DNA of 64,000 bases from CAVXTT01 sp963764685 (lineage in GTDB: Bacteria; Bacteroidota; Ignavibacteria; Ignavibacteriales; Ignavibacteriaceae). Both the position numbers and the translations under genes were made by a program. A model generated the notes under the pieces. It was not told the origin of the DNA. It searched no databases and worked only from the letters and a program-made list of their open reading frames with translations. Below are positions 1 through 10,362 of this stretch, in pieces. Numbering within the stretch: the first letter of the stretch is position 1; each line of letters opens with the position of its first letter. The stretch covers positions 186,001 to 250,000 of the forward strand of contig CAVXTT010000020.1 of NCBI GenBank assembly GCA_963764685.1, read 5' to 3'.

Positions 1-1835
1 TGTTTGTAACACTCCCCGGTCCTTCAAAACCTAAACCTGTTGCAGTGAAAAGACCTTCATGTTCAGGCAGTCTGAGCAGAATCTTTTCAACTTCCTTAAC
101 ATAAGAATCGGTATATTCGAGTGTTGCTCCTTCAGGGGCAATTACAATCCCGAATCCGAATCCGCGGTCTTCAACAGGAACCAGTTCACTCGGCAGCATC
201 CGGAATAAGAAGTATGTAAGTATCAATACTACTACTGCCGAGGCAATTGTCAGAATCCTGTGACGCAATGCCCCGTCTTACCAATCTTTCATAAATTCTA
301 TTCAGATTTTCGAAGAATGCATCAAATGAACGGGAAGCCCAACTTTTACCCGTTCCGTGCAATGGCCTAAGTATCTGGGATGATATCATTGGAGTTAATG
401 AAAGTGCAACAAATCCGGATATTAAAACTGCTACTGCAACAGCGACACCGAATTCATTAAATAGTCTTCCGACATTACCTGATAAAAATGCCAATGGTAC
501 AAATACGGCAACAAGGGAAATTGTGGTTGCAATAATGGCAAATCCAATCTCATTACTTCCGTCAATAGCTGCCTGCCACCTGCTTTTCCCCATCTCCATA
601 TGGCGGTAAATATTTTCGAGAACGATAATGGCATCATCTATTACTAATCCTATTGCAAGCACAAATCCTAAAAGTGTAAGAATATTAATGGTAAATCCTG
701 CAAAGTAAACAGCAGCCAGTGCACCAATTATAGAGATTGGTATAGCTAATGATGGTATCAATGTGGCACGGAAACTTTTAAGAAAAGCAAGGACAACCAG
801 TATTACAAGCAGCAATGCTATAACCAAAGTCTCTTCAACCTGACTTATTGATTCAGTAATAAATTCTGAACTATCATATGCAACTTCCAGTTTTACATCT
901 TGCGGCAAAAGTTCCTTAAGTTCCGGTAAAGATTTTATAATTACAGCAGCAACATCTACGGTGCTCGCTCTTGATTGTTTAACGATACCCAATCCGACTG
1001 CCGGTTTACCATTCCACCTGGCAATGGTACGTTCATCTTCGGCACCGACGGTTACATCAGCAACATCGCGTAACCTTACAATATTATTTTCCTGATCGGA
1101 TACTATTATTGCACCGAATTCTTCCGGCTTAGTCAGTTCTCCTCTTGTCCTGACAGTAAATTCACGGGTTTCTCCTTCTACTCTTCCTCCCGGGATTTCA
1201 GCATTTTCACTTCTTAAAGCTGCTTCTATATCATATGTTGTTAGCTTATGTGCTGCCATCCGGAGCGGATCAACCCATACTCTCATTGCATAGCGGCGTT
1301 CACCTCCTATAAATACTCCCCCTACTCCGGAAAGACGCTGAATTTTTTCTTTAAGCACCTGATCGGCAAGGTAAGATAATTCCAGCGTTGACTGAGTTTC
1401 GCTGGAAAGGGCTAACCACACAATCGGCTGTGCATTAGCATCAACTTTGGATATAACAGGATCTTCAATTTCAGCAGGAAGTGTTCCCCTGATTCTTGAA
1501 ACTCTGTCACGAATATCATTTGCTGCTTCATTTACATCACGGCTTAACTCAAACTCGATTGTTATTACGGAACCGCCTTCCTTGCTTGAAGACTTTACTG
1601 TTTTTACTCCTTCAAGGGTAGCAAATTGTTCTTCAAGCACATCAGTAATTTCAGTTTCAACAACACTTGCACTTGCACCCCGGTACAGCGTAACAACAGA
1701 AACAACAGGAGGATCTATATCCGGATATTCACGGACAGGCAGCTGGGTAAAGGAAATAATACCAAAAAGTATAATTACCAGACTCATTACAGTTGCCAAA
1801 ACTGGTCGTTCAATCGATACTTTACTAAGCTTCAT
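1..1835 (-). CDS. RND (HAE1/AcrB-type) efflux permease, partial, frameshifted
   Basis: Inner-membrane proton-driven pump of a tripartite drug/metabolite efflux system; its C-terminal part lies beyond the left edge. Visible are the N-terminal membrane helix (MKLSKVSIERPVLATVMSLV), the porter domain, and the helix 2-6 block with GLVIDDAIIVLENIYRH, whose paired aspartates are the proton-relay residues of the HAE1 group. The frame runs from the start to about position 275 and then continues one base out (ALRHRILTIA, later FRMLPSELVPVEDRGFG) to position 1. The break is at the C4 run 271-274. It is the last gene of the minus-strand efflux operon, 37 nt after the adaptor gene. Substrate cannot be told from sequence. 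Confidence 0.93.
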
Positions 1836-1872
1836 CTTTTATTCTCCTTACTTTACCATTCAGCATCACTTA

Positions 1873-2955
1873 TTACCGCGCTGGCGTAGTGACCGGAATA
1901 ACCTTAGCACCCGGAAAAAGTTTCTGATGTCCTGCCGTAACAATCTGCATTCCGTTTTCTAATCCGCTTGTTATTTCGACAACATCGGAAAGCTGCAGGC
2001 CTAATGAGACAGGTGTGGGACCAACAGTGCTATCCGGTTTTACTACATAAACAAATGACTGATTTCCATTCGCAAATACTGCTTCATTCGGAATTGTTAA
2101 AGCATCCGGTCTTTCATTAAGAATTACAGAGATATTTGCAGACATTCCAGGGCGAAATTTTTGTCCGGGATTTTGTACCCTTGCAACTATTCTTGCAGTA
2201 CGTGTATCAGAATTGAGGACCGGTTCAATAGCAACTATTCTTCCTTTAACTTCATATCCCGGATAAACAGGTGAAGAAACATTAACTGCGGCACCTTTTT
2301 TCAGCTGTGAAAGAAACCGTTCCGGATGCAGAAAAGCTGGTGCGGATTTCATTAAGATTGGCAAGTTCTGTTATGGTATCTCCTGCCCGTAAAAAACTTC
2401 CAACGCTGACTCTGCGGGAACCGATCATTCCACTAAACGGTGCAATAATCCTGGTCTTGTTTAACCTGGCTTTTGCGACCTGAAGATTTGCTTCAGCCAC
2501 TTTTAATAAAGCCAGTGCATCATCAAGATCCTGAGGGGAGCCGGCTTTCTGCTCAACAACTGATTTAACACGGTTATATGTTGCCTGATTCTGGGTAAAC
2601 AATGCTTCGGCCCGGATAACTTCTGCTGAAAGCTGAGAATCATCAAGCTGCGCAATAAGGTCACCTTTGTTGATATGGCTTCCTTCTGTCAAACGGAAGA
2701 TCAATAACTGAAGCATCTATTTCAGAGACAACTGTTATTTCCTCGATTGCTTCAATAGTACCAACTGCATCAAACTTATCAGCAACACTTTGTTTTTTAA
2801 CCTGTGCAACTTCCACAGGCATAGGGGGCATTGAAAATTCACCCCCCTGGAGTCTGTTGATCAGAACAATTCGGATATAAAAAGGTAACCGGAATGAAGA
2901 CTATACATAGCAATAAAATTTTCTTCTTCAGCAAATGTACTTTTCTTTTTTTCAT
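1873..2955 (-). CDS. RND periplasmic adaptor (membrane fusion protein), frameshifted
   Basis: HlyD/AcrA-type lipoprotein-like adaptor linking the RND pump to the TolC-like channel. The start is the ATG at 2955, preceded by AGGAGG and overlapping the TolC-like stop codon (TAATG). The N-terminus is a basic, hydrophobic leader ending near a Cys (YPNCSDQQTP), so lipid anchoring is likely. Then come the lipoyl half (EGSHINKGDLIAQLDDSQL), an alpha hairpin (EQKAGSPQDLDDALALLKVA), the second lipoyl half (RIIAPFSGMIGSRRVSVG) and the barrel and membrane-proximal domains (FRPGMSANISVIL, IPNEAVF). Three frame breaks are seen: in the C6 run 2842-2847, near 2688-2694, and at the A4 run 2332-2335. With these corrected the protein is about 360 residues, normal for the family. 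Confidence 0.9.
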
Positions 2956-4539
2956 TATAACCTCCTATTTAATTTCTCTGATACAGGGTATTTTCCTGAA
3001 GTAAGCTGTTTAAGTGTTGCAACAGCATTAACAGTTTTAACCAATGCTTCTGAATAACGTCTTTGTGCAATGGCATAATCTTCAGCAAGCCGGACAAGCT
3101 CAAATGCGGTTATCCGGTCATTCTGGAATTCAATCCTTCCGATCCGTGCTTGTTCTTCAGCAGCTTCAACACCATCGGTTGCTGCTTTAAGGCGGTCATT
3201 TCCATGTATTCAATTCACGATGAGCTGCTCTTATCTGTTGTTCTAAAATTCTTGAAAGTTCAATATGTCTTTGTTCAACATAATATGCCTGGGCTTCAAG
3301 CCTGTCCTCCTCACCAAGTCCCGGTCTTAAACCAATCGGAAGACTAAGTTCAATACCAACACTCCAGCCGGGATATCTTCGTTTGAAAGCCTGGTTTAAT
3401 ACATCACCAAAGCTTCCGCTGGCAGAGGATCGAAGTGTATCGGTACCGAAAATTACATCCTGAGAAGTACCTCCTACACTTGAACTTATTAACGAACCGA
3501 CAAGATCAACTCTTGGTAATTTTTCCCAGTCTGCAGCGTCAACCAATGAATTTGTTGCATCAATATCTTTTTGTGACGCTTTAATTTCAAGATTGTTACT
3601 GATGGCGTAATCAATTATTTTCTCAACAGGTTCAACAGAAAAATTTGAGGGAGGATCATCAACTACTTTGTACCTGAAATTTCCTTCTTCAGGTCTTACA
3701 CCGAGTAATGATGCCAATAAATCAGATTGTGTATCAAGACGTTCTTCCTGATCAATTAAAAGTAATTCCTGCTCTGCTAAAAAGGTTCTTGCATTGGCTA
3801 CCTGGTTAGGTCCCACCAATCCTGCTTTATTCCGGAGTACTGTTTCCTTTAAAAATGCTTCTGCACGATCACGGCTTAGTTTCTGAACTGCATAATTTCT
3901 TTCAGCAGTATATAATTGCCAGTACGTTTGCTCAACTTCCGTATTTATGCCAATAACTTCCTGATTATAACGTGCTTCAGCAGCTTCATACTCGAACTCA
4001 ACCCTGTTAAGATCTTTCCGGCCAGAAGCTGTAAATCCGCCTAAGAGCGGTTGACGAATACCAAAAGTTCCAAAGGCATTATACTGCGGGTTCAGAAAAG
4101 CAAACTGTGAATTTGTTTTGAGGTTGATTGTATTGAAATTTAATTCAAGTTGAGTTCCGACGGGTAATTTCAGGTTCAATCCTGTCTGAGATGTTGTCTG
4201 CTCTGTCACAAGTACATCCGCACCTGCAAAAAAAGAAGCAGTCGGTTCTTTAAGATCCTGGTGATATAAATTAAAATAAAATTCAGGATCGAAGAATCCT
4301 CTTTCCCGGCGTAATGAACCAAGAGCAGCAAGATAAACTGCTTCTGCCTGGCGAACCGAAATCGCATTTTTTAATGCATATTCCTGCGCCTGTGATAATG
4401 ATAAACTGCTGCCTCCAAGATTTTCAAGAATTATCTGAAGGGCACTATCCGGATCTATGATGTTTTGTGAAACAGCAGAATCTGTTAAGAACAAAATCAG
4501 AAATAGAGTAAAGGATATTACATTTTTTATTAAATGCAT
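2954..4539 (-). CDS. TolC-like outer membrane efflux protein, frameshifted
   Basis: Outer-membrane channel of the efflux system and first gene of the operon. It has a signal peptide (LFLILFLTDSAVSQ) and the duplicated TolC repeats: the first starts with LSLSQAQEYALKNAISVRQAE, the second with VEKIIDYAISNNLEIKASQ. The strand motif FGIRQPLLGGF is typical of the barrel. A single frame break near 3201-3207 separates the first 447 residues from a clear C-terminus (ARIGRIEFQNDRITAFELVR ... EALVKTVNAVATLKQLTSG). That tail runs to a TAA at 2954-2956, which overlaps the adaptor start. Total about 527 residues. The tight TAATG junction implies translational coupling of channel and adaptor. Confidence 0.9.
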
Positions 4540-4914
4540 AACAATTCCTTTTTCCAGGTTATTTTATAAACGTAAAAAGTATCTTATTAAACAGAGGTTT
4601 GAATAATATATTTTTTAACTATTTATTATGAGGGTGCGTAAGTATTTGAATGAACTTTTAAATCGAAATACTATTTGATATTTTAGAAGTGAAAAATACC
4701 TCGTAACTATTTCCTACCCGTGATCCAGATAACATATTATCTTTAAATTTTTTATTCCTGAAGGATATCTCCCACCTCTCAAATTAATAATGCTCAATCA
4801 ATGAGGCCCTGTCCTTCCTTTTTGAAAAATACCTATAATATCGATTCTTCCAGCATGCTGCCCAACTCCGATTTTTACAGAAAGAGCAACTGCTCCAAAA
4901 TGATTAGGCTATGT
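4540..4914. other. Intergenic region between katG end and efflux operon start
   Basis: About 375 bases without a convincing gene. It must contain the promoter of the leftward efflux operon. It is AT-rich (for example TTTTATAAACGTAAAAAG just upstream of the TolC-like start). A short plus-strand frame at 4801-4992 has no ribosome-binding site and overlaps the katG 3' end, so I read it as chance. I see no clear terminator hairpin with a T run for katG. Confidence 0.5.
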
Positions 4915-7160
4915 TTACTTCAGGTCAAATCTGTCGAGATTCATTACTTTATTCCAGGCTGCTATAAAGTCACTTACAAACTTTTCCTTTGAATCATTTT
5001 GGGCATAAACTTCGGCTAAAGCACGCAGCTGCGAGTTTGAACCGAAAACCAGATCTACACGTGTAGCCGTCCACTTGAGTTCACCTGTTTTTCTGTCGCG
5101 TCCCTCATATATTTCCCGGGTATCTGATTTTGGTTTCCAGACTGTGTTCATATCGAGGAGGTTAACAAAGAAGTCGTTGCTCAGTATCCCGACTCTTTTT
5201 GTAAATACACCGTGCTTTGAATTACCGGAATTAGCACCCAGGACACGTAAACCCCCTACAAGTACTGTCATCTCGGGTGCGCTAACAGTGAGCAGCTGTG
5301 CTTTATCAATTAACATCTCCTCCGCAGATACTGTAAAAGTCTTTTTTTGATAATTACGGAACCCATCTGCTTCCGGCTCTAATACTGCAAACGAATCCAC
5401 ATCGGTCTGCTCCTGGGAGGCATCAGTCCGTCCAGGTGTAAAAGGAACTTCAATGGGATAACCGGCATCTTTGGCGGCAGCCTCAACTGCTGCACAGCCG
5501 GCTAAGACAATCAGATCAGCTAACGAGACTTTTTTACCTTTTTTATTTGTCCCATTAAAATCCTGTTGAATTTTTTCCAATACATTTAATACCTTCGTTA
5601 GCTGAGGGGTATTATTTACTTCCCACTCCATTTGTGGTTTCAAACGAATGCGTGCACCGTTAGCTCCTCCCCGTTTATCAGATCCCCGGAAGGTAGAAGC
5701 AGACGCCCAGGCAGTTGAAACTAATTCTGAAACAGCCAGACCTGATTTCAAAATCTGGGTTTTGAGACCGGCTATGTCCTTAGTTTCGATTTGAGGGTAA
5801 TCAGTGGCAGGGATCGGGTCCTGCCAGATTAAATCTTCTGCAGGGACCTCGGGACCAAGATAACGGACTTTTGGACCCATATCCCGGTGCGTTAATTTAA
5901 ACCATGCCCTGGCAAACGCATCGGCGAAAGCCTCAGGATTTTTCTGGAAACGACGTGCAATAGGTTCATAGATCGGGTCGAAACGCAACGATAAATCAGC
6001 TGTAGTCATCATTGGGGGGTGTTTCTTCGATAGGATCGTGAGCATCCGGAATCAGGTGCTTCTTCTTTACAATCTTTGGCCTGCCATTGATAAGCGCCTG
6101 CCGGACTCTTTACTAATTCCCATTCATAACCGAAAAGCATAGCGAAGTAACCGCCATCCCATTTTGTGGGATTAGGTTTCCAGGCTCCCTCAATACCGCT
6201 GGTATTTGTGTGCACACCTTTACCTGAACCGAGTTGATTTATCCAGCCAAGTCCTTGCTCTTCAAGTGGTGCTGCTTCCGGTTCCGGACCAACCAGTGAA
6301 GGATCACCGGCACCGTGAGCTTTACCAAAGGTATGTCCTCCTGCAACTAAAGCTACAGTTTCTTCATCATTCATTGCCATACGTGCAAATGTCTCGCGTA
6401 CATCCCGGCCGGAGGCTACAGGATCAGGATTGCCGTTAGGACCCTGGGGATTCACATAAATAAGTCCCATCTGTACTGCAGCCAGTGGATTCTCAAGTTC
6501 CCGGTCACCGCTGTACCGTTTATCTCCCAGCCAGGTATCTTCTGCACCCCAATAAATATCTTCTTCGGGCTGCCAGATATCCTCACGCCCGCCTCCAAAA
6601 CCAAAAGTCTTGAAACCCATCGATTCCAGGGCACTATTACCGGCAAGGATCATAAGATCAGCCCAGGAAATTTTATTCCCGTATTTCTGCTTTATAGGCC
6701 AGAGTAACCGGCGGGCTTTGTCGAGATTGCCATTATCAGGCCAGCTGTTTACAGGTGCAAAACGCTGGTTGCCGGAACCGCCTCCTCCGCGTCCATCAGC
6801 CGTGCGGTAAGTTCCTGCACTATGCCAGGCCATACGAATAAAAAGGCCGCCATAATGACCCCAGTCGGCAGGCCACCAGTCCTGCGAGTCGGTCATTAAC
6901 CTGCAAAGGTCAGTCTTCAGTGCAGCAAAATCAAGTTTCCTGAATTCTTCAGCATAGTTGAAATCAGGACCCATCGGATTGGAAGCCGGGGTATGCTGAT
7001 GAAGTATACCCAGGTTTAACTGGTTAGGCCACCAGTGTCTGTTTGATGTACCTCTGCCGGCAGCAGTACTTCCCGTTACCGGGCATTTGCCCTCTTCCTT
7101 AATCATAGGGTCAGTCGGCAGATGAGCTGTTGCAGATTCTTCAGCTTTGCTATTGTCCAT
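4915..7160 (-). CDS. katG: Catalase-peroxidase KatG, frameshifted
   Basis: Bifunctional haem catalase/peroxidase removing hydrogen peroxide, about 745 residues. The N-terminal catalytic half has the distal Arg-Trp-His triad in FIRMAWHSAGTYR, the adduct Tyr in LIYVNPQGPNG, the adduct Met in AMNDEETVALV and the proximal His in GGHTFGKAHG. The C-terminal half is the non-haem duplicated domain (HPPMMTTADLSLRFDP, AWASASTFRGSDKRGGANG). Two one-base shifts lie within about 25 bases of the domain linker: one near 6050-6055 and one near 6033. The intervening middle frame spells the canonical linker IPDAHDP, so both halves belong to one gene. It lies 45 nt after perR on the same strand, which suggests co-transcription and peroxide-responsive control. 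Confidence 0.95.
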
Positions 7161-7205
7161 TCTAAGTTTTCCTCTATTTGTTATATGTAATTTGTTAAAT
7201 ACTTT

Positions 7206-7643
7206 TCAGAGTTTGGATATTTCTTTCTTACGTCTGAATACACCATTTATCTGAAGCTTTACTTCTTTTATCTTAAAATTGGGTATTCTTTTCCTGTTGA
7301 AATAATTTTCCAGGATTTTATTCAGCTCATCATCATAAAAGTCTTCAATGCGTTCGGTTTCTTCACAATATAAATGATGATGATTGTCGAGTACAGCATC
7401 GTACCTCATTACATCTTTTTCAGTTTTAACTTTTTTAATCAATCCCTTTTCAACAAAAGTTTCCAGGGTTTTATAAATTGTACCAACTGCTATATTCGGA
7501 TGATTTTTAACCACATATTCTTTTATTTTATCGGCAGTAGGGTGGTCTCTTAAATTGTTTAAAGCTTCGAGTACGGCCATTCTCTGAGGCGTAACTTTAA
7601 GATCACTTTCCTTTAAGCTTATTCGTTGTTTTTTCTTCTTCAT
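7206..7643 (-). CDS. perR: PerR-type peroxide regulator (Fur family) lacking the zinc-site cysteines
   Basis: Fur-family repressor, 145 residues: winged helix (LKVTPQRMAVLEAL, AVGTIYKTLETFVEKGLI) followed by the metal-binding dimerisation domain. Aligned by eye with Bacillus PerR, the regulatory metal ligands are kept: H34, D82, H88, H90 and D101. The aspartate at the last position favours PerR over Fur, which has glutamate there. Of the four structural zinc cysteines only C93 (HLYCEETE) is present; the partner is T96 and there is no C-terminal CxxC. Location directly upstream of katG supports a peroxide-sensing role. Assignment as PerR rather than another Fur-family member is inference from context plus these residues. 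Confidence 0.88.
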   Translation of the reverse strand: MKKKKQRISLKESDLKVTPQRMAVLEALNNLRDHPTADKIKEYVVKNHPNIAVGTIYKTLETFVEKGLIKKVKTEKDVMRYDAVLDNHHHLYCEETERIEDFYDDELNKILENYFNRKRIPNFKIKEVKLQINGVFRRKKEISKL

Positions 7644-7650
7644 TGATAGT

Positions 7651-7665
7651 AATTATTAAATAAGA
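7651..7665. promoter_or_regulatory. Candidate Per/Fur box upstream of perR-katG
   Basis: The 15-mer AATTATTAAATAAGA is a 7-1-7 imperfect inverted repeat (5 of 7 arm pairs) resembling the PerR consensus TTATAATnATTATAA. It ends 8 bases before the perR start. A second, perfect 12-bp palindrome AAATAATTATTT lies at 7684-7695. Autoregulation of perR-katG is the expected arrangement, but AT-rich DNA makes chance matches common. Confidence 0.4.
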
Positions 7666-7909
7666 ATTGTTCCTATTTAGGATAAATAATTATTTGAATA
7701 AAATCAAGTGTTAAAGCCTGCCTGATTAAAATCCATTTGTTACTTTCAAACCAGTCGTGGTTTTTAGCAGAAGGCCATTTTTGCCTGAAATAAAACCTTA
7801 ACCCCCTGGTGATAAACAGAAGTATATTGAGGGATATTTGTGAGATAAAATAAAAGGGTACAACGATAAGATGAGATTGCTTAGTCGTTCTTTTCCTTGG
7901 CAAAGACGC

Positions 7910-10009
7910 TTACTTTAGAAGAATCATTTTCCTGGTCTGAACAAAACTCCCCGCCTGCCTACCGATTGGCTGGGCCTGCAGTCTATAGAAATACACCCCG
8001 CTCGGGAGTCCTGCGGCATTCCAGTTTACTTCATACTTACCTGCAGACTTTTCTTCATTAACAAGTGCTGCTATTTTATTGCCGAGGATGTTGTAGATGG
8101 TCAATTGCATTTTTGAATTTTCAGGCAAGGAATACATTATTTTTGTATCGGGGTTAAAAGGATTGGGGTAATTCTGATACAGATTAAAAGAATACAGTAC
8201 AGGCTCAACATCATTAATACCGGTTGGTATGCTTATGGAAGCGTCAATTACCCAGTTGTGGGGATCGGTAACTATTGAGGTAACGGTATGAGGGAAGTAA
8301 ATTTCCGTAACCTGGTCGTTTGAATTCTGATAGATCCTTATTGTAGTGTCAACTCCTTCAAAAAGCAGTGCATACTCCATCGGCATTTTAAAGAGGGGAG
8401 TTACTGCGGATGAGGTTGTTTGAACTGACCGGATCTTTAATGTATCATTTGCCTGTTCCCAGTAAACGGTGTATTTGGGAAATCCCTCACCAAAGTACCA
8501 CTGGTTAAAGAAACCGGTAAAATCCCGTCCTGTCGTTTCTTCCAGCACCTGCTTAAAATTTAGTCCGGTTGCTGTACTGCCTTTATATTCATTCTGGTAA
8601 TTTTTCAGCGAAAGAAAAAACAAAGAATCATTATTAACTTCAAAACGGATCATATGCAGTATCGCAGCTCCCTTACAATAGGTAAGGCGGTAATCAAAAA
8701 TCCTCCCCACATCGTTTCGTGATTCATAGGGGACATACACACTCCCATCCGGTACGCGCTTTATTAATGTATGTGCATAGCTCATCCAGTAATTTGCTCT
8801 TGCCTGCGATTCAAGGTTCTGCAATGCAAGGTATTCTGAATAGGATGCAAATCCTTCATTGACCCAAATATCCTGCCAGCCGGCACAGGTTACATTATCT
8901 CCGAACCAGGAGTGTGCTGTTTCGTGTGCGGAATACCAGTAATAATACAATGTAAAAACAAATGAAGCTGTGGTATCTAATGCTAAATACCCGATTGTTG
9001 TCATTGTCTGATTTTCCATAGCTCCGTAAGCAGAAGGATCAAGGCAGTAACCGTATTTTTCATTTTTAAAAGGATAATCCCCGAACAGCCCGGAATAGAG
9101 CTGTATATAATCTTTAGTCATTTCAATTGCTCTCAGATTCATCTGGAGATAAGGGCTATTCTGAAAAAGATAACTTTGAATTAATACAGAATCATTTGTA
9201 CCCGCGACAGGTGCATATGTTATATCCTCGATATAATCTCCCACTGAAAAAGAAACCAGGTAATAGTCAGTTGGGTAATTTGATTTCCATTCATAACGGA
9301 CCTTATTACCCGGCAGCTGCACAACTGATTTTAATATCCCGTTTGATCCGGCTTTACATTCCTTCTCTGTTGTAATAATAATCTGCAATGAATCAGCCTT
9401 ATCATTCAATACCTGTTTACAGGGATACCAGACCTTTGCCCCAAAAGGTTCCGATGAAGTATTGGTTACCCGTGAATTAAAAATAACATCTGAAAATATT
9501 CCACTGTAGCCTGAAGCCTCGCAGGCCTCCCCGCTGCCGTAGTAGTATATCTCTGCCGTAAAATATGAATCAGCCGGCAGGGGAGGGCTAAGATTAATTG
9601 TTATTAGATTTTCGTTATGAATAAAACTGCAGATCTGTCCATTTACCTTAACTGAATCCACTACCATATAAGTGCTTTGCGCTAATGAATCGATCAGCTC
9701 AATGAGAAGCGTATCCAGAGGTGCATTCTGTATTTTTGCATAAATTGTTCCGCTTCCTGCTATTTCTACTGAGTATTTGCTGACTGACAGATCCAGTTTG
9801 TAAAATTTTACATCATATTTGTTTAACAAAAGTAATGTTTCTGCCGAGTGATGATCGTCTTCCCGGTAATCCTTTTGAAATTCATATAAATGCTTTCCGG
9901 AATTCATAAAATGAGATTGTGCCGGCAGAAGACAATTAATTAAAAGGGTAAGGAGAATTCTAAAAATGAGTGTCTTGAAATTTACGAAGAAGAATATTTT
10001 GTCTGACAT
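7910..10009 (-). CDS. Secreted M1-family metallo-aminopeptidase with T9SS sorting domain
   Basis: Zinc aminopeptidase exported through Sec and then the type IX system. It has a signal peptide (ILLTLLINCLLPAQS), the beta-saddle domain, the exopeptidase motif (YGAMENQTMT), the zinc motif HETAHSWFGD with the third ligand Glu in NEGFASYSEYLAL, and a catalytic-tail Tyr region (FDYRLTYCKGAAILHMI). The last ~90 residues are the sorting domain (YQNYPNPFNPDTKIMYSLP ... SGVYFYRLQA ... TRKMILLK). Compared with the usual ending RLQAGSFVQT, this one has extra residues (QPIGRQAG) between RLQA and SFVQT, encoded by a GGCAGGC-rich stretch. Length 699 residues. Likely role is extracellular or surface peptide degradation. 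Confidence 0.92.
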   Translation of the reverse strand: MSDKIFFFVNFKTLIFRILLTLLINCLLPAQSHFMNSGKHLYEFQKDYREDDHHSAETLLLLNKYDVKFYKLDLSVSKYSVEIAGSGTIYAKIQNAPLDTLLIELIDSLAQSTYMVVDSVKVNGQICSFIHNENLITINLSPPLPADSYFTAEIYYYGSGEACEASGYSGIFSDVIFNSRVTNTSSEPFGAKVWYPCKQVLNDKADSLQIIITTEKECKAGSNGILKSVVQLPGNKVRYEWKSNYPTDYYLVSFSVGDYIEDITYAPVAGTNDSVLIQSYLFQNSPYLQMNLRAIEMTKDYIQLYSGLFGDYPFKNEKYGYCLDPSAYGAMENQTMTTIGYLALDTTASFVFTLYYYWYSAHETAHSWFGDNVTCAGWQDIWVNEGFASYSEYLALQNLESQARANYWMSYAHTLIKRVPDGSVYVPYESRNDVGRIFDYRLTYCKGAAILHMIRFEVNNDSLFFLSLKNYQNEYKGSTATGLNFKQVLEETTGRDFTGFFNQWYFGEGFPKYTVYWEQANDTLKIRSVQTTSSAVTPLFKMPMEYALLFEGVDTTIRIYQNSNDQVTEIYFPHTVTSIVTDPHNWVIDASISIPTGINDVEPVLYSFNLYQNYPNPFNPDTKIMYSLPENSKMQLTIYNILGNKIAALVNEEKSAGKYEVNWNAAGLPSGVYFYRLQAQPIGRQAGSFVQTRKMILLK

Positions 10010-10207
10010 AGCAGCCTCACTACACTTATGGCCAAAATTTATCTCTTTAGAAAGGATTGGTGCAAGGACGGAAATCCGTCCCCCCTAAAGCTCAGGCAGC
10101 GCCAGGGAAATGAAGGTTGAACTTAATTATCCCGTTTTTTCAAATTAAGCCTCTTTTTCCGCTGTTTAGCAACAAAAATATTGCTATTTTTATGCTTGCA
10201 ATTTTCT

Positions 10208-10281
10208 GCGCCCATAGTTCAACTGGACAGAACGTTGGATTCCGGTTCCAAAGGTTGAGGGTTCGATTCCTTCTGGGCGCA
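10208..10281 (+). tRNA. tRNA-Arg (anticodon CCG)
   Basis: Full cloverleaf: acceptor GCGCCCA/TGGGCGC with discriminator A, D arm GTTC...GAAC, anticodon stem TTGGA/TCCAA with loop TTCCGGT (anticodon CCG, reads CGG), five-base variable loop AGGTT, T arm GAGGG-TTCGATT-CCTTC with one G-T pair. The CCA end is not encoded (ACTAAA follows). Length 74 nt. Confidence 0.95.
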
Positions 10282-10362
10282 CTAAAATAAATGGCAGTTT
10301 ATCATTTTATGTGTTAAATTTGCAGTCGTTTTTAAATAAAAGATGCACTAAAAGGAACCTAA

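Noticed and set aside
7673..7903. Minus-strand frame of 76 codons between the M1 peptidase and perR
   Set aside because: No ribosome-binding site, begins right at the M1 stop region, composition (aromatic and Ile-rich, no family) looks like translated AT-rich spacer.
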